A stretch of DNA of 9,766 nucleotides from JBHJOF01 sp050330055. Lineage in GTDB: Bacteria > Pseudomonadota > Alphaproteobacteria > Kiloniellales > JAKSDN01. Below the pieces are notes generated by a model that worked only from the letters and a program-made list of their open reading frames with translations, searched no databases and had not been told where the DNA came from. The stretch spans positions 1-9,766 of the forward strand of contig JBHJOF010000369.1 of assembly GCA_050330055.1 (NCBI GenBank), read 5' to 3'. Of this stretch, positions 1-5,720 are shown one piece after another. The first letter of the stretch is position 1; every line of letters begins with the position of its first letter. The position numbers and the translations under genes are program-made.

Positions 1-25
1 GCCCCTACCATGCGCCGAGCGCATA

Positions 26-38
26 GCTGCAACGCAGC
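26..38. promoter_or_regulatory. PhaR-like palindrome, site 1
   Basis: GCTGC-AAC-GCAGC is a perfect inverted repeat with 5-base arms and a 3-base centre. It contains CTGC-N3-GCAG, the recognition pattern described for PhaR, the alphaproteobacterial repressor of phasin and polyhydroxyalkanoate genes. It lies 94 bases upstream of the small gene at 132, with its centre 56 bases from that of a second, similar palindrome. Assignment to PhaR is inference from the motif; another regulator with a similar site is possible. Confidence 0.4.
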
Positions 39-79
39 ATTCTCCCTGGAACTTTTCCTTACTGCCAACTACTTGTCTG

Positions 80-96
80 TTGTTGCAATGCAGCAA
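80..96. promoter_or_regulatory. PhaR-like palindrome, site 2
   Basis: TTGTTGCAATGCAGCAA is a 17-base dyad centred on base 88 with one mismatch between the arms (TTGTTGC against TTGCTGC). It shares the TGC-N3-GCAGCA core of site 1. A further half-site (GCTGCAA) follows at 106-112. The dyad ends 36 bases before the start codon at 132, where a repressor could block the promoter or elongation. No clear -35/-10 pair is visible here. Confidence 0.45.
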
Positions 97-131
97 TCCA
101 GCATCGCTGCAAGCCTGGAAAGGGAGCGACC

Positions 132-275
132 ATGCGCAAGGACATGACCTTCGAAGAGACCTATCCGCAGCAGCCCTTCTCGGTGCTGATCCGCCTGAGC
201 CTCTGGCTTGGCGCGGCCATCCGGCGCCAGCTCGACCGCGGCCAGGTCAGCCCGAAGGTGCCCGCGCGGGCCTGA
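132..275 (+). CDS. 47-residue small protein, function unknown
   Basis: ATG at 132 follows a good Shine-Dalgarno sequence, AGGGAG at 121-126, with 5 bases of spacing. The frame stays open to TGA at 273-275. The product starts MRKDMTFEETYPQQ, then has a hydrophobic or amphipathic stretch at about residues 16-30 (FSVLIRLSLWLGAAI), then a basic tail (RRQLDRGQ, ending PKVPARA). One short membrane-associated helix with a positive C-terminal flank is likely. I do not recognise the family. The upstream PhaR-like palindromes hint at control with polyhydroxyalkanoate granule genes, but the protein is too short to be a phasin and shows no phasin pattern. The last codons lie in a perfect 12-base palindrome (GCCCGCGCGGGC, 260-271) with no T-run after it. 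The ribosome binding site and the operator-like sites support this as a real gene; it remains a prediction. Confidence 0.6.
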   Translation: MRKDMTFEETYPQQPFSVLIRLSLWLGAAIRRQLDRGQVSPKVPARA

Positions 276-333
276 GTCAGGCTTCCACAGCGACTTTTCG
301 CGCGACCGCCGGCAGGCGTGGCCTGCTGCGCCT

Positions 334-373
334 GGGCCGGGGCCGGCCTGGGGGGCCGGATTGGGGGGCGGGG
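334..373 (+). other. G-rich tract with G-quadruplex potential
   Basis: The plus strand has five G-runs in 40 bases: 334-336, 339-342, 350-355, 363-368 and 370-373. The intervening loops are 2, 7, 7 and 1 bases, which fits the classical G3+N1-7 quadruplex pattern. It sits in the 219-base gap between the small gene ending at 275 and the membrane protein starting at 495. A 6-base-stem hairpin (GCAGGC-GTG-GCCTGC, 312-326) lies just upstream. The rest of the 276-494 gap shows no gene or clear promoter. In a transcript this would be a strong RNA structure in the leader of the downstream gene. Confidence 0.45.
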
Positions 374-494
374 CCGAACTTGGGAGCCGCCTCCAGTCCC
401 CAGTTGCCTTTCACGCCCTTCGCTTGCCGGGCCGCGCCGATCCCGCTAAAGCCGGTCGAGGAACCGCCTGGCAGGCAGATCGTTCTTCCCTCCC

Positions 495-788
495 GTGCCC
501 GAGGACCTCAAACGCAAGACGATCGCCGCCACCAAGCGCGCCCTGCGCTGGGGCGACAGGCGCGTGCCGCCGGGGCTGCGCACGCTGCTCGGCCTGCTGT
601 TCATGGTGGCCGGCGTCTTCGGCTTTCTGCCGGTGCTGGGCTTCTGGATGCTGCCGATCGGAGCGGCCCTGGTCGCGCTCGACATCCCGCCGCTGCGGCG
701 CCGCCTGATGGCCTGGCAGAAGGCGCGCAGCGGGCGGCGCAGCAGGCCTGAGACAAACAGTGAACAGGGCGGGCCTGAGGGCGACTGA
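495..788 (+). CDS. Small two-helix inner-membrane protein
   Basis: This frame starts with GTG at 495 and ends with TGA at 786-788, giving 97 residues. An in-frame stop at 447-449 limits the start to this GTG or a rarer CTG at 468. The N-terminus is basic (about residues 4-27, rich in Lys and Arg). Two hydrophobic segments follow at about residues 28-45 (LRTLLGLLFMVAGVFGFL) and 48-64 (LGFWMLPIGAALVALDI), joined by a Pro-containing turn. A basic amphipathic stretch PPLRRRLMAWQKARSGRR and a polar tail end the protein. This layout resembles small proteins of the PGPGW or YbaN/DUF454 type, but the PGPGW motif is not intact (PVLGFW instead), so no family is claimed. The segregation of hydrophobic and charged residues in this frame, against Arg/Pro/Ala-rich overlapping frames, identifies it as the real one. 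No strong ribosome binding site is seen. Confidence 0.7.
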   Translation: MPEDLKRKTIAATKRALRWGDRRVPPGLRTLLGLLFMVAGVFGFLPVLGFWMLPIGAALVALDIPPLRRRLMAWQKARSGRRSRPETNSEQGGPEGD

Positions 789-810
789 ACGCCAGCAGAG
801 AGGCCTGGAA

Positions 811-839
811 TTATGGTAAAAAGCTAACTACACTAATCT
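811..839 (+). promoter_or_regulatory. Possible promoter for the Tat-exported protein
   Basis: The 75-base gap after the membrane protein contains the only AT-rich patch nearby. A TTATGG hexamer (811-816) and TAATCT (834-839) are 17 bases apart, upstream of the start region of the exported protein. TAATCT fits a -10 moderately; the -35 match is poor. An alternative -10 is TACACT at 829-834. The evidence is base composition and position only. Confidence 0.3.
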
Positions 840-882
840 ACCTGGGGTACGAGGCTTGGCAGAGTGCTTGGGGAGGCGAACG

Positions 883-912
883 ATGCCAGAGGTCTCTCCG
901 TGGTGCCCATGA
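883..912 (+). CDS. Nine-residue upstream mini-ORF (possible coupling peptide)
   Basis: ATG at 883 is preceded by the strongest Shine-Dalgarno sequence in this area (GGGGAGG, 870-876, 6 bases of spacing). It opens the reading frame MPEVSPWCP, which stops at TGA 910-912. That stop overlaps the ATG at 909 of the exported-protein gene in an ATGA arrangement. The ATG at 909 lacks a well-spaced ribosome binding site of its own, so a ribosome ending here could restart on the gene. This would be translational coupling or a leader-peptide control. The peptide itself probably has no separate role. The geometry is seen directly; expression is inferred. Confidence 0.4.
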   Translation: MPEVSPWCP

Positions 913-1682
913 ATACCCGGCTTGCTGGACGCCCGATCACTCGGCGCCGCGCGCTCGGTGTGATGAGTGGAATGGCGGGCGCTATGCTCGGCGCAGCGGC
1001 CTTGCCGGCCTGGGCCAACAGGCCGGCCGGCGGTCTGCCGCTTCCCGCCCCTGAGGCGCTGCACTATCAGATTCGCTACGGCGGCGCCCCGATCGGCCGG
1101 CAATCCCTGACCTTCCGGCAGCAGGCCAATCATCTCTGGGTCGTCAGCCAGACCAGGATGAGGATCGGGCTCGGCCCGCTCTCCGTCTACAGGTTCCAAC
1201 AGGAGAGCCATGAGCTGTGGGAAGACGGCCGCCTGGCGATGCTCCGCACCACGACGCACGACAACGGCAAGGACTCGGCGATCTCCGGCATCGCGATCGA
1301 GGACGGCTTCGCCGTGACGCTGCGCGAGGGAACGGAGATCTATCCGGCCGACATCTACACCAACAACGGCGTCTGGAATCTCGACGCGCTGAAGGCGGAC
1401 TATGTGCTGGACGTGCGCGACGGCGAGCTCATGCGGCAGTCGGTCGAGACCCTGGGCTCGGACGTGATCGAGATCGATGGCCGGGCTCTGAAAGTCCATC
1501 GCTATGCCGTCCAGGGCGAGACGCTCGCGGCGCAGCTCTGGTACGACGACAGCCTGCTGGTCAAGGCCGACCTGACCCGCAACAGCGATACCGTCGAGTA
1601 CTATTTGAGAACGGCCTCGGCCAGTTCGCCGGCCGCCGCTGGACGTGGTCTGCTGCGCCCGGCGCCGAACGACTTCCGCTGA
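909..1682 (+). CDS. Tat-exported DUF6134-like protein
   Basis: The product is 257 residues from ATG 909. A longer form from GTG 864 is open, and GTG 900 or 903 are also possible. I prefer 909 because it puts a standard twin-arginine signal at the N-terminus: TRRRAL at residues 11-16, a hydrophobic stretch to about 32, then AWA before Asn37 as the likely cleavage site. The mature part begins LHYQIRYGGAPIGRQSLTF and continues with alternating beta-strand-like segments. It includes NNGVWNLDAL, a conserved-looking LDVRDGEL, and LWYDDSLLVKADL near the end. This matches the pattern of DUF6134 proteins (related to DUF3108) of alphaproteobacteria, predicted periplasmic beta-rich proteins of unknown role. 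The short mini-ORF upstream may couple its translation. No partner gene is evident. The family call is from memory of its pattern and is moderate; export is well supported. Confidence 0.75.
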   Translation: MNTRLAGRPITRRRALGVMSGMAGAMLGAAALPAWANRPAGGLPLPAPEALHYQIRYGGAPIGRQSLTFRQQANHLWVVSQTRMRIGLGPLSVYRFQQESHELWEDGRLAMLRTTTHDNGKDSAISGIAIEDGFAVTLREGTEIYPADIYTNNGVWNLDALKADYVLDVRDGELMRQSVETLGSDVIEIDGRALKVHRYAVQGETLAAQLWYDDSLLVKADLTRNSDTVEYYLRTASASSPAAAGRGLLRPAPNDFR

Positions 1683-1729
1683 CCACCCCTGCGCTGTCGC
1701 CGATGCTTGCTCCCTCGGGCTGGGGGCAC

Positions 1730-1843
1730 TTACGTAAGCAGCGAGAAGACGCTCCAGATGGCGAGGCTGGTGCCGCCGAGCACCGCGAAGACCAAGCCCT
1801 CGTCGCGGCGCAACCGCTGCAACCAGTGCCTTGACCCTAACAT
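1730..1843 (-). CDS. 37-residue single-pass membrane peptide
   Basis: On the minus strand, ATG at 1843-1841 follows a purine-rich ribosome binding site (GGAAGGAAG, 1858-1850) with 6 bases of spacing. The frame runs to TAA at 1732-1730. The product has a basic head (MLGSRHWLQRLRRDEG) and one hydrophobic helix at residues 17-36 (LVFAVLGGTSLAIWSVFSLL), ending LLT. By the positive-inside rule the N-terminus would face the cytoplasm. It converges on the exported-protein gene with a 47-base gap. I do not recognise a family. A strong ribosome binding site, a coherent membrane segment and a charged head together are better than chance, but the size leaves real doubt. Confidence 0.5.
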   Translation of the reverse strand: MLGSRHWLQRLRRDEGLVFAVLGGTSLAIWSVFSLLT

Positions 1844-2365
1844 GCGACGCTTCCTTCCACCTTGTCGTCCGCCCGCCGACTGGCCAGGCCCGAAATCGCT
1901 CGGTCGGACGTCATGCCAGCTTGCGCGACCGGTACGAGGCGCTCCGCCGCGGATCTTGAAGCCGGAGGACCATCCACCGGCGAACGCCCCGACCGGTCGC
2001 TAACGACAAGCGATAGGACAAGCCGTGGTCGGCCGCTGTGTCGTTTCGCACAGCACCTTCCGGGCATATCGCCGGGCGCTCGCGTGTCGCCAGGCCCTGT
2101 TATGGGGCCGCCTTGTTTCTCGGCAATGTCGAGCGGCGCGGACTTTGGTTTCAGTTGTTTCAAGCGTCGGAGTGCAGCGCGGTTCCGCCGTCTCGGGCTG
2201 ACCGCTGGAGTCTTTCTGTGTCACTCGGGTCGGCGCAACTGCGCGGTGGGGATGGACCGGCGCGCCATGGCGTATCGCTTCCTGCAGGTATGGACGGCGA
2301 GCGGCCTCGAGCAGAGATGACCCGCATCGCCAGGCTCAAGCAACACACCTGCATTGGAGGAAGCG
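1844..2365. other. About 520 bases with no supportable gene
   Basis: This stretch has open frames on both strands, up to 152 codons. Their products are Arg/Ser/Pro/Gly mixtures without hydrophobic cores, motifs or good ribosome binding sites, and G+C appears lower than in the flanking genes. I see no tRNA, transposase remnant, tandem repeat or clear promoter. Small dyads such as CTGTG/CACAG around 2036-2053 are not convincing. It presumably carries the promoters for the lipoprotein on the plus strand and the small membrane peptide on the minus strand. A decayed gene or an unannotated small RNA cannot be excluded. Confidence 0.5.
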
Positions 2366-2611
2366 ATGAGCACAAGAAGCCTGAGCGCCGCCAAGGCCCT
2401 TATGGTTCTAAGCGCAGTCGGTCTGCTGCTTAGCGGCTGCTACTACCACCGCCCCTACTACGGCGGGCCGCACCTCGGGCCACAGACGTACGGCTATCAG
2501 CACCACTATCACGGCAAGGGCAAGCACTACTATCACGGAAAGGGAAAGCACTACGGCAAGGGAAAGCATCGCGGATACGGTCACCATCACCGCGGCTATC
2601 GCGGCTACTAG
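2366..2611 (+). CDS. Small His/Tyr/Gly/Lys-rich lipoprotein
   Basis: ATG at 2366 follows GGAGG (2356-2360) with 5 bases of spacing; a TTG 12 bases upstream is in frame but lacks such a site. The product has 81 residues. Residues 1-24 are a lipoprotein signal ending in the lipobox LSGC, with Cys25 the predicted lipidated residue. The 57-residue mature part has about 12 His and 13 Tyr and no acidic residue. Residues 49-68 hold three GKGKH units, arranged HGKGKHYY, HGKGKHY and GKGKH; HHH and RGYRGY follow. The units use different Gly and Lys codons, so they are not a fresh DNA duplication. Metal binding through His, or binding to an anionic surface, is plausible but unproven. The lipid anchor points to the envelope. 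The gene is convergent with the DUF2380-like gene, 30 bases away. Confidence 0.8.
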   Translation: MSTRSLSAAKALMVLSAVGLLLSGCYYHRPYYGGPHLGPQTYGYQHHYHGKGKHYYHGKGKHYGKGKHRGYGHHHRGYRGY

Positions 2612-2624
2612 GCTGAACGAAGCT

Positions 2625-2654
2625 CCGCGGTCCGGCGCGGCCTACAGGCCTTTT
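2625..2654 (+). terminator. Weak hairpins between convergent genes
   Basis: In the 30-base gap between convergent genes, CCGCG-GTCCGG-CGCGG (2625-2640) can form a 5-base stem. GGCC-TACA-GGCC (2639-2650) can form an alternative 4-base stem followed by TTTT at 2651-2654. The latter could terminate the plus-strand lipoprotein transcript. It overlaps the last codons of the minus-strand gene. There is no T-run in the minus direction. The stems are short, so confidence is low. Confidence 0.3.
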
Positions 2655-3154
2655 CCTCGCGGCGTCCGCGGCGGATCCGTCTTGATCTCGCGGGTGAGGT
2701 AGCGCGAGGCGCGCTGCCAGGCCTCGTCGGTGTCGCCGCGGAAGCTGAGGTGGCGATAGAACACGCGCTCGGCGGTCGCGACGTCGAACGCGCTGACCCA
2801 GACCTGCGTCGCCATGGTGCTGATCTTCTGAACGGCGCCGAGCAGCAGCAGGTCGGCGCCCGAGTCGCGGGCGCGCGCCAGAACGCAGGCGCCGCCGTCC
2901 TCCGGGCAGGCCGCCTCGTCACCGTCTGCGGCCAGAGCGACCACCTCGAAGAGCCCGCTCTCGGCCAGCTCCCCACGCAGCGCGACGGCCATGGCGGCGA
3001 GACGCGCGGCATGCTCGGCCGTCTGGTCGCGCGGCTCGCCGGAGGTATCGAGGTAGACGAAGTCGTCGATCGCCAGCTTGCTCGGCGCTGCCGCTTCGGC
3101 CAGAGCCTCGGACGCCAGCAGAAAGATCAGCAGCGGCAGCAGCCGCCCTATCAC
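2642..3154 (-). CDS. Exported DUF2380-like protein
   Basis: The product has 170 residues and starts with GTG at 3154-3152, which overlaps the TGA of the ATPase gene (GTGA, 4-base overlap); translational coupling is likely. Residues 1-19 are a Sec signal (MIGRLLPLLIFLLASEALA). The mature part has the features I associate with DUF2380: KLAIDDFVYLDTSGE near residue 26, LRGELAESGLFEVV at 59-72, two cysteines (83 and 90) that could pair, DSGADLLLLGAVQKIS at 97-112, and FRGDTDEAWQRASRYL at 138-153. DUF2380 proteins are alphaproteobacterial and of unknown function. Being last in an ABC importer operon suggests a periplasmic accessory role. It is not homologous to the large peptide-binding proteins these importers use, so it is not a simple replacement for one. 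Confidence 0.75.
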   Translation of the reverse strand: MIGRLLPLLIFLLASEALAEAAAPSKLAIDDFVYLDTSGEPRDQTAEHAARLAAMAVALRGELAESGLFEVVALAADGDEAACPEDGGACVLARARDSGADLLLLGAVQKISTMATQVWVSAFDVATAERVFYRHLSFRGDTDEAWQRASRYLTREIKTDPPRTPRGKGL

Positions 3155-4878
3155 GCCGGCTCGCCTTGCAGCATGTCCTCGATCGACATGAGCCCTTCGC
3201 TCCCCCGCTCGGCAAGCAGGTTGTCGAGCCAGTCGGGGTCCATCTCCGGCACCGAGGAGAGCAGGAGCTCGGTGTAGGCGTGGTGCGGCGGCGTCAGGAT
3301 CTCCATCTTGGGGCCCTGCTCGACCACGCAGCCCTGCAGCATGACTACGATCTCGTCGGCGATCGCCTTCACCGTCGCCAGGTCGTGGGTGATGAACATG
3401 TAGGAGACCTGCAGCTCGTCCTGCAGGCGCTGCAGCAGCTTGAGAATCTCCTCGGCGACGAGCTGGTCGAGCGCCGAGGTCACCTCGTCGCAGATGATGA
3501 GCTGCGGCTCGGCGGCGAGCGCGCGGGCGATACAGATGCGCTGCTTCTGGCCGCCCGACAGCTCGCCCGGGTAGCGGTCGATGAAGTCCTTGGGCTTGAG
3601 CTCGATCATCTCGAGCAGCTCACGAATCCGCGCCTCGCGCTTGGCGCCCCTGTAGCCGAGATAGAAGCTGAGCGGCCGGCCGATGATGTCGCGCACCCGC
3701 TGGCGCGGATTGATCGCCGTGTCGGGCATCTGGTAGATCATCTGCAGCTGGCGCAGCTGGTCGCGGTTGCGCTGTGCCAGGGCCCGCGGCAGCGGCTTGC
3801 CGTCGAACAGCACCTGGCCCTCGATCGGCGGCAGCAGGCCGGTGATGACCCGGGCCAGCGTGCTCTTGCCGCTGCCCGACTCGCCGACCACCGCCACTGT
3901 GCGGCCGCGCTGGATCTCCAGGTCGACATTGGTCAGGACTTTGACGACACCGCCGTAGCTGGCGGTTATGTTCTCGGCCTTGAGCAGGGCATGCTCGCTC
4001 GCCGGCGCCGGCGGCGTCTCCTTGCGGAACGAGCGCACGGCCAGCAGCTGGCGGGTGTAGTCCTGCTTGGGCGCCGCCAGCATATCGCGCGCATTGCCCT
4101 CCTCGACCAAATTGCCGTAGCGCAGCACCATGATGCGGTCGGCCATCTGCGCCACCACGGCCAGGTCGTGGGTGATGTAGATGGCGGCGGTGTGGAACTG
4201 CTGCACCACGTCGCGGATCGCCGCCAGCACCTCGATCTGGGTGGTGACGTCGAGCGCTGTGGTCGGCTCGTCGAACACGATCAGATCGGGCCGGCAGGCC
4301 ATGGCCATGGCGGTCATCGCGCGCTGCAGCTGGCCGCCGGAGACCTGGTGCGGGTAGCGGAAGCCGATGTGCTCCGGATCGGGCAGGCGCAGCCGGCGGT
4401 AGAGATCGACCGCGTCGGCCTCCGCCGCATTGCGCGACTTGACGCCGTGTTGCACGGGAGCTTCGGTAAACTGGTCGATCAGCTTGTGCGCCGGGTTGAA
4501 CGAGGCCGCCGCGCTCTGCGCCACGTAGGCGATGCGCTTGCCGCGGATCCTGCGGCGCTGCTCTTCCGAGGCAGCGCGCAGGTCGATGCCGTCGAACATG
4601 ATCGAGCCGCCGGTGATGCGGCAGCCCGGCCGGGTGAAGCCCATGGAGGCGATGCCGATGGTCGACTTGCCGGCGCCCGATTCGCCGATCAGGCCGAGCA
4701 CCTCGCCGCGGTGCAGCACCACGTCGATGCCGTGCACGATCTCGTGCCACTGGTCGTCGGCCTGACCCTCGATGCGCAGGCCGCGCATCTCGAGCAGCAG
4801 ATCGCCCCTGGCGCGGTGGTTTCCGCCGCCATCTCCGCGGGGGCCGTTTCCCTTGGTGCCGTTTGCCTTAGTGTTCAT
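3151..4878 (-). CDS. Tandem-domain peptide-type ABC importer ATPase
   Basis: The 575 residues contain two complete nucleotide-binding domains, as in fused DppD/DppF proteins such as YejF and GsiA. Domain 1 has Walker A GESGAGKS (65-72), VSGGQ (179-183), Walker B LIVFDE (199-204) and the switch His237. Domain 2 has GESGSGKS (332-339), LSGGQ (440-444), LIICDE (460-465) and His498. All catalytic residues are present, so both sites should hydrolyse ATP to drive uptake through the two permeases. The Q-loop regions are unusual: VAQSAAASFNPAHK and YQMPDTAINPRQ replace the common FQDP-SLNP pattern, suggesting a distinct subfamily. The first 26 residues are a Gly/Asn/Lys-rich disordered lead. The start at 4878 overlaps the end of the dppC-like gene by 11 bases; a later start at Met31 is possible. 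The substrate cannot be read from the sequence. Confidence 0.9.
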   Translation of the reverse strand: MNTKANGTKGNGPRGDGGGNHRARGDLLLEMRGLRIEGQADDQWHEIVHGIDVVLHRGEVLGLIGESGAGKSTIGIASMGFTRPGCRITGGSIMFDGIDLRAASEEQRRRIRGKRIAYVAQSAAASFNPAHKLIDQFTEAPVQHGVKSRNAAEADAVDLYRRLRLPDPEHIGFRYPHQVSGGQLQRAMTAMAMACRPDLIVFDEPTTALDVTTQIEVLAAIRDVVQQFHTAAIYITHDLAVVAQMADRIMVLRYGNLVEEGNARDMLAAPKQDYTRQLLAVRSFRKETPPAPASEHALLKAENITASYGGVVKVLTNVDLEIQRGRTVAVVGESGSGKSTLARVITGLLPPIEGQVLFDGKPLPRALAQRNRDQLRQLQMIYQMPDTAINPRQRVRDIIGRPLSFYLGYRGAKREARIRELLEMIELKPKDFIDRYPGELSGGQKQRICIARALAAEPQLIICDEVTSALDQLVAEEILKLLQRLQDELQVSYMFITHDLATVKAIADEIVVMLQGCVVEQGPKMEILTPPHHAYTELLLSSVPEMDPDWLDNLLAERGSEGLMSIEDMLQGEPA

Positions 4879-5707
4879 CGCGCAATCCGCTGGTTTTGTG
4901 CAGGAACCAGTCGACGACGAAGTTCACGCCCACCGTCAGCAGGGCGATCGAGCCGGCCGGCAGCAGCGGCGTGATGTCGCCGTAGGTGATGAGGGTTGCA
5001 TTGTCGCGCACCATGCTGCCCCAGTCGGCGGTCGGCGGCTGGATGCCGAGGCCGAGGAAGGAGAGCGCGCTGATGAAGAGGAAGACGAAGCAGAAGCGCA
5101 GGCCGAACTCGGCGACCAGCGGCGGCAGGGCATTGGGCAGCACCTCGTGGCGCATGACCCACCAGAGCCCCTCGCCGCGCAGCCTGGCGACCTCGACGAA
5201 GTCCATCACCACGATGTTCATGGCGACCGCACGCGACAGCCGGAAGACGCGCGTCGAATCCAGCACGGCGATGACCAGGATCAGCGCCGGGATCGAGGTG
5301 CCGACGATGGTCAAGATCAAGAGGGCGAAGATGAGCTGCGGAATGGCCATCAGCACGTCGACGATGCGGGCCAGGATCTGGTCGACCCAGCCGCCCAGGG
5401 TCGCCGCCATGAAGCCGGTGACGATGCCGATCACAAAGGCCAGGCAGGTGGTGACGAAGGCGATGCCGATGGTGTTGCGCGCGCCATAGACCAGGCGGGT
5501 CAGCATGTCGCGGCCGAGGTTGTCGGTGCCGAGCAGGTGCTGCTCGCCCCAGGGCTCGAACTCGAAGCCGACGACCTGGGATTCGCCGTAGGGAGTCAGC
5601 ACCGGGGCAAAGACGGCGATCAGGACATAGAAGGCGATCACCGCCATACCGAAGCGCGCGGTCCAGGGCGACGACTTGAGCAGCTTTACGGCGGCCTGTG
5701 CCTGCAT
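4868..5707 (-). CDS. DppC-like ABC importer permease
   Basis: The 279-residue product is a typical DppC/OppC-type inner-membrane permease. It has an N-terminal helix at about residues 20-38 (MAVIAFYVLIAVFAPVL), then the family pattern HLLGTDNLGRDMLTRLVYGAR (58-78). Further helices follow at about 80-100, 115-136, 140-150, 205-222 and 250-267. The cytoplasmic EAA loop, which docks on the ATPase, lies around 172-196 (EVARLRGEGLWW, then LPNALPP). The conserved LSFLGLGIQPPTADWG occurs at 215-230. It starts with ATG 5707, 13 bases after the dppB-like stop, with AGGGGA as ribosome binding site. Its end overlaps the ATPase start. It should form the translocation channel with the dppB-like permease. 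Confidence 0.92.
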   Translation of the reverse strand: MQAQAAVKLLKSSPWTARFGMAVIAFYVLIAVFAPVLTPYGESQVVGFEFEPWGEQHLLGTDNLGRDMLTRLVYGARNTIGIAFVTTCLAFVIGIVTGFMAATLGGWVDQILARIVDVLMAIPQLIFALLILTIVGTSIPALILVIAVLDSTRVFRLSRAVAMNIVVMDFVEVARLRGEGLWWVMRHEVLPNALPPLVAEFGLRFCFVFLFISALSFLGLGIQPPTADWGSMVRDNATLITYGDITPLLPAGSIALLTVGVNFVVDWFLHKTSGLRDEH

Positions 5708-5720
5708 GCCCTGTTCCCCT

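Noticed and set aside
276..330. Terminator after the 47-residue gene
   Set aside because: The 12-base palindrome at 260-271 lies inside the gene, and no stem is followed directly by a T-run; the TTTT at 295-298 has no adjoining hairpin.
80..751. 223-codon plus-strand frame spanning the G-rich region
   Set aside because: The product is Arg/Pro/Ala-rich, and it overlaps the coherent small gene at 132 and the membrane protein at 495 in other frames.
828..1499. 223-codon minus-strand frame over the Tat-exported protein
   Set aside because: It is antisense to a well-supported gene, and its composition mirrors the reverse complement of GC-rich codons (Val-Asp-Arg-Gln rich).
1862..2320. 152-codon plus-strand frame in the non-coding block
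   Set aside because: It has no ribosome binding site, no domain-like hydrophobic pattern, and overlapping frames of similar quality on both strands.
3166..4974. 602-codon plus-strand frame opposite the ABC ATPase
   Set aside because: It is Gln/His/Asp/Val/Leu-rich shadow sequence. The minus strand carries every ABC motif in the right order.
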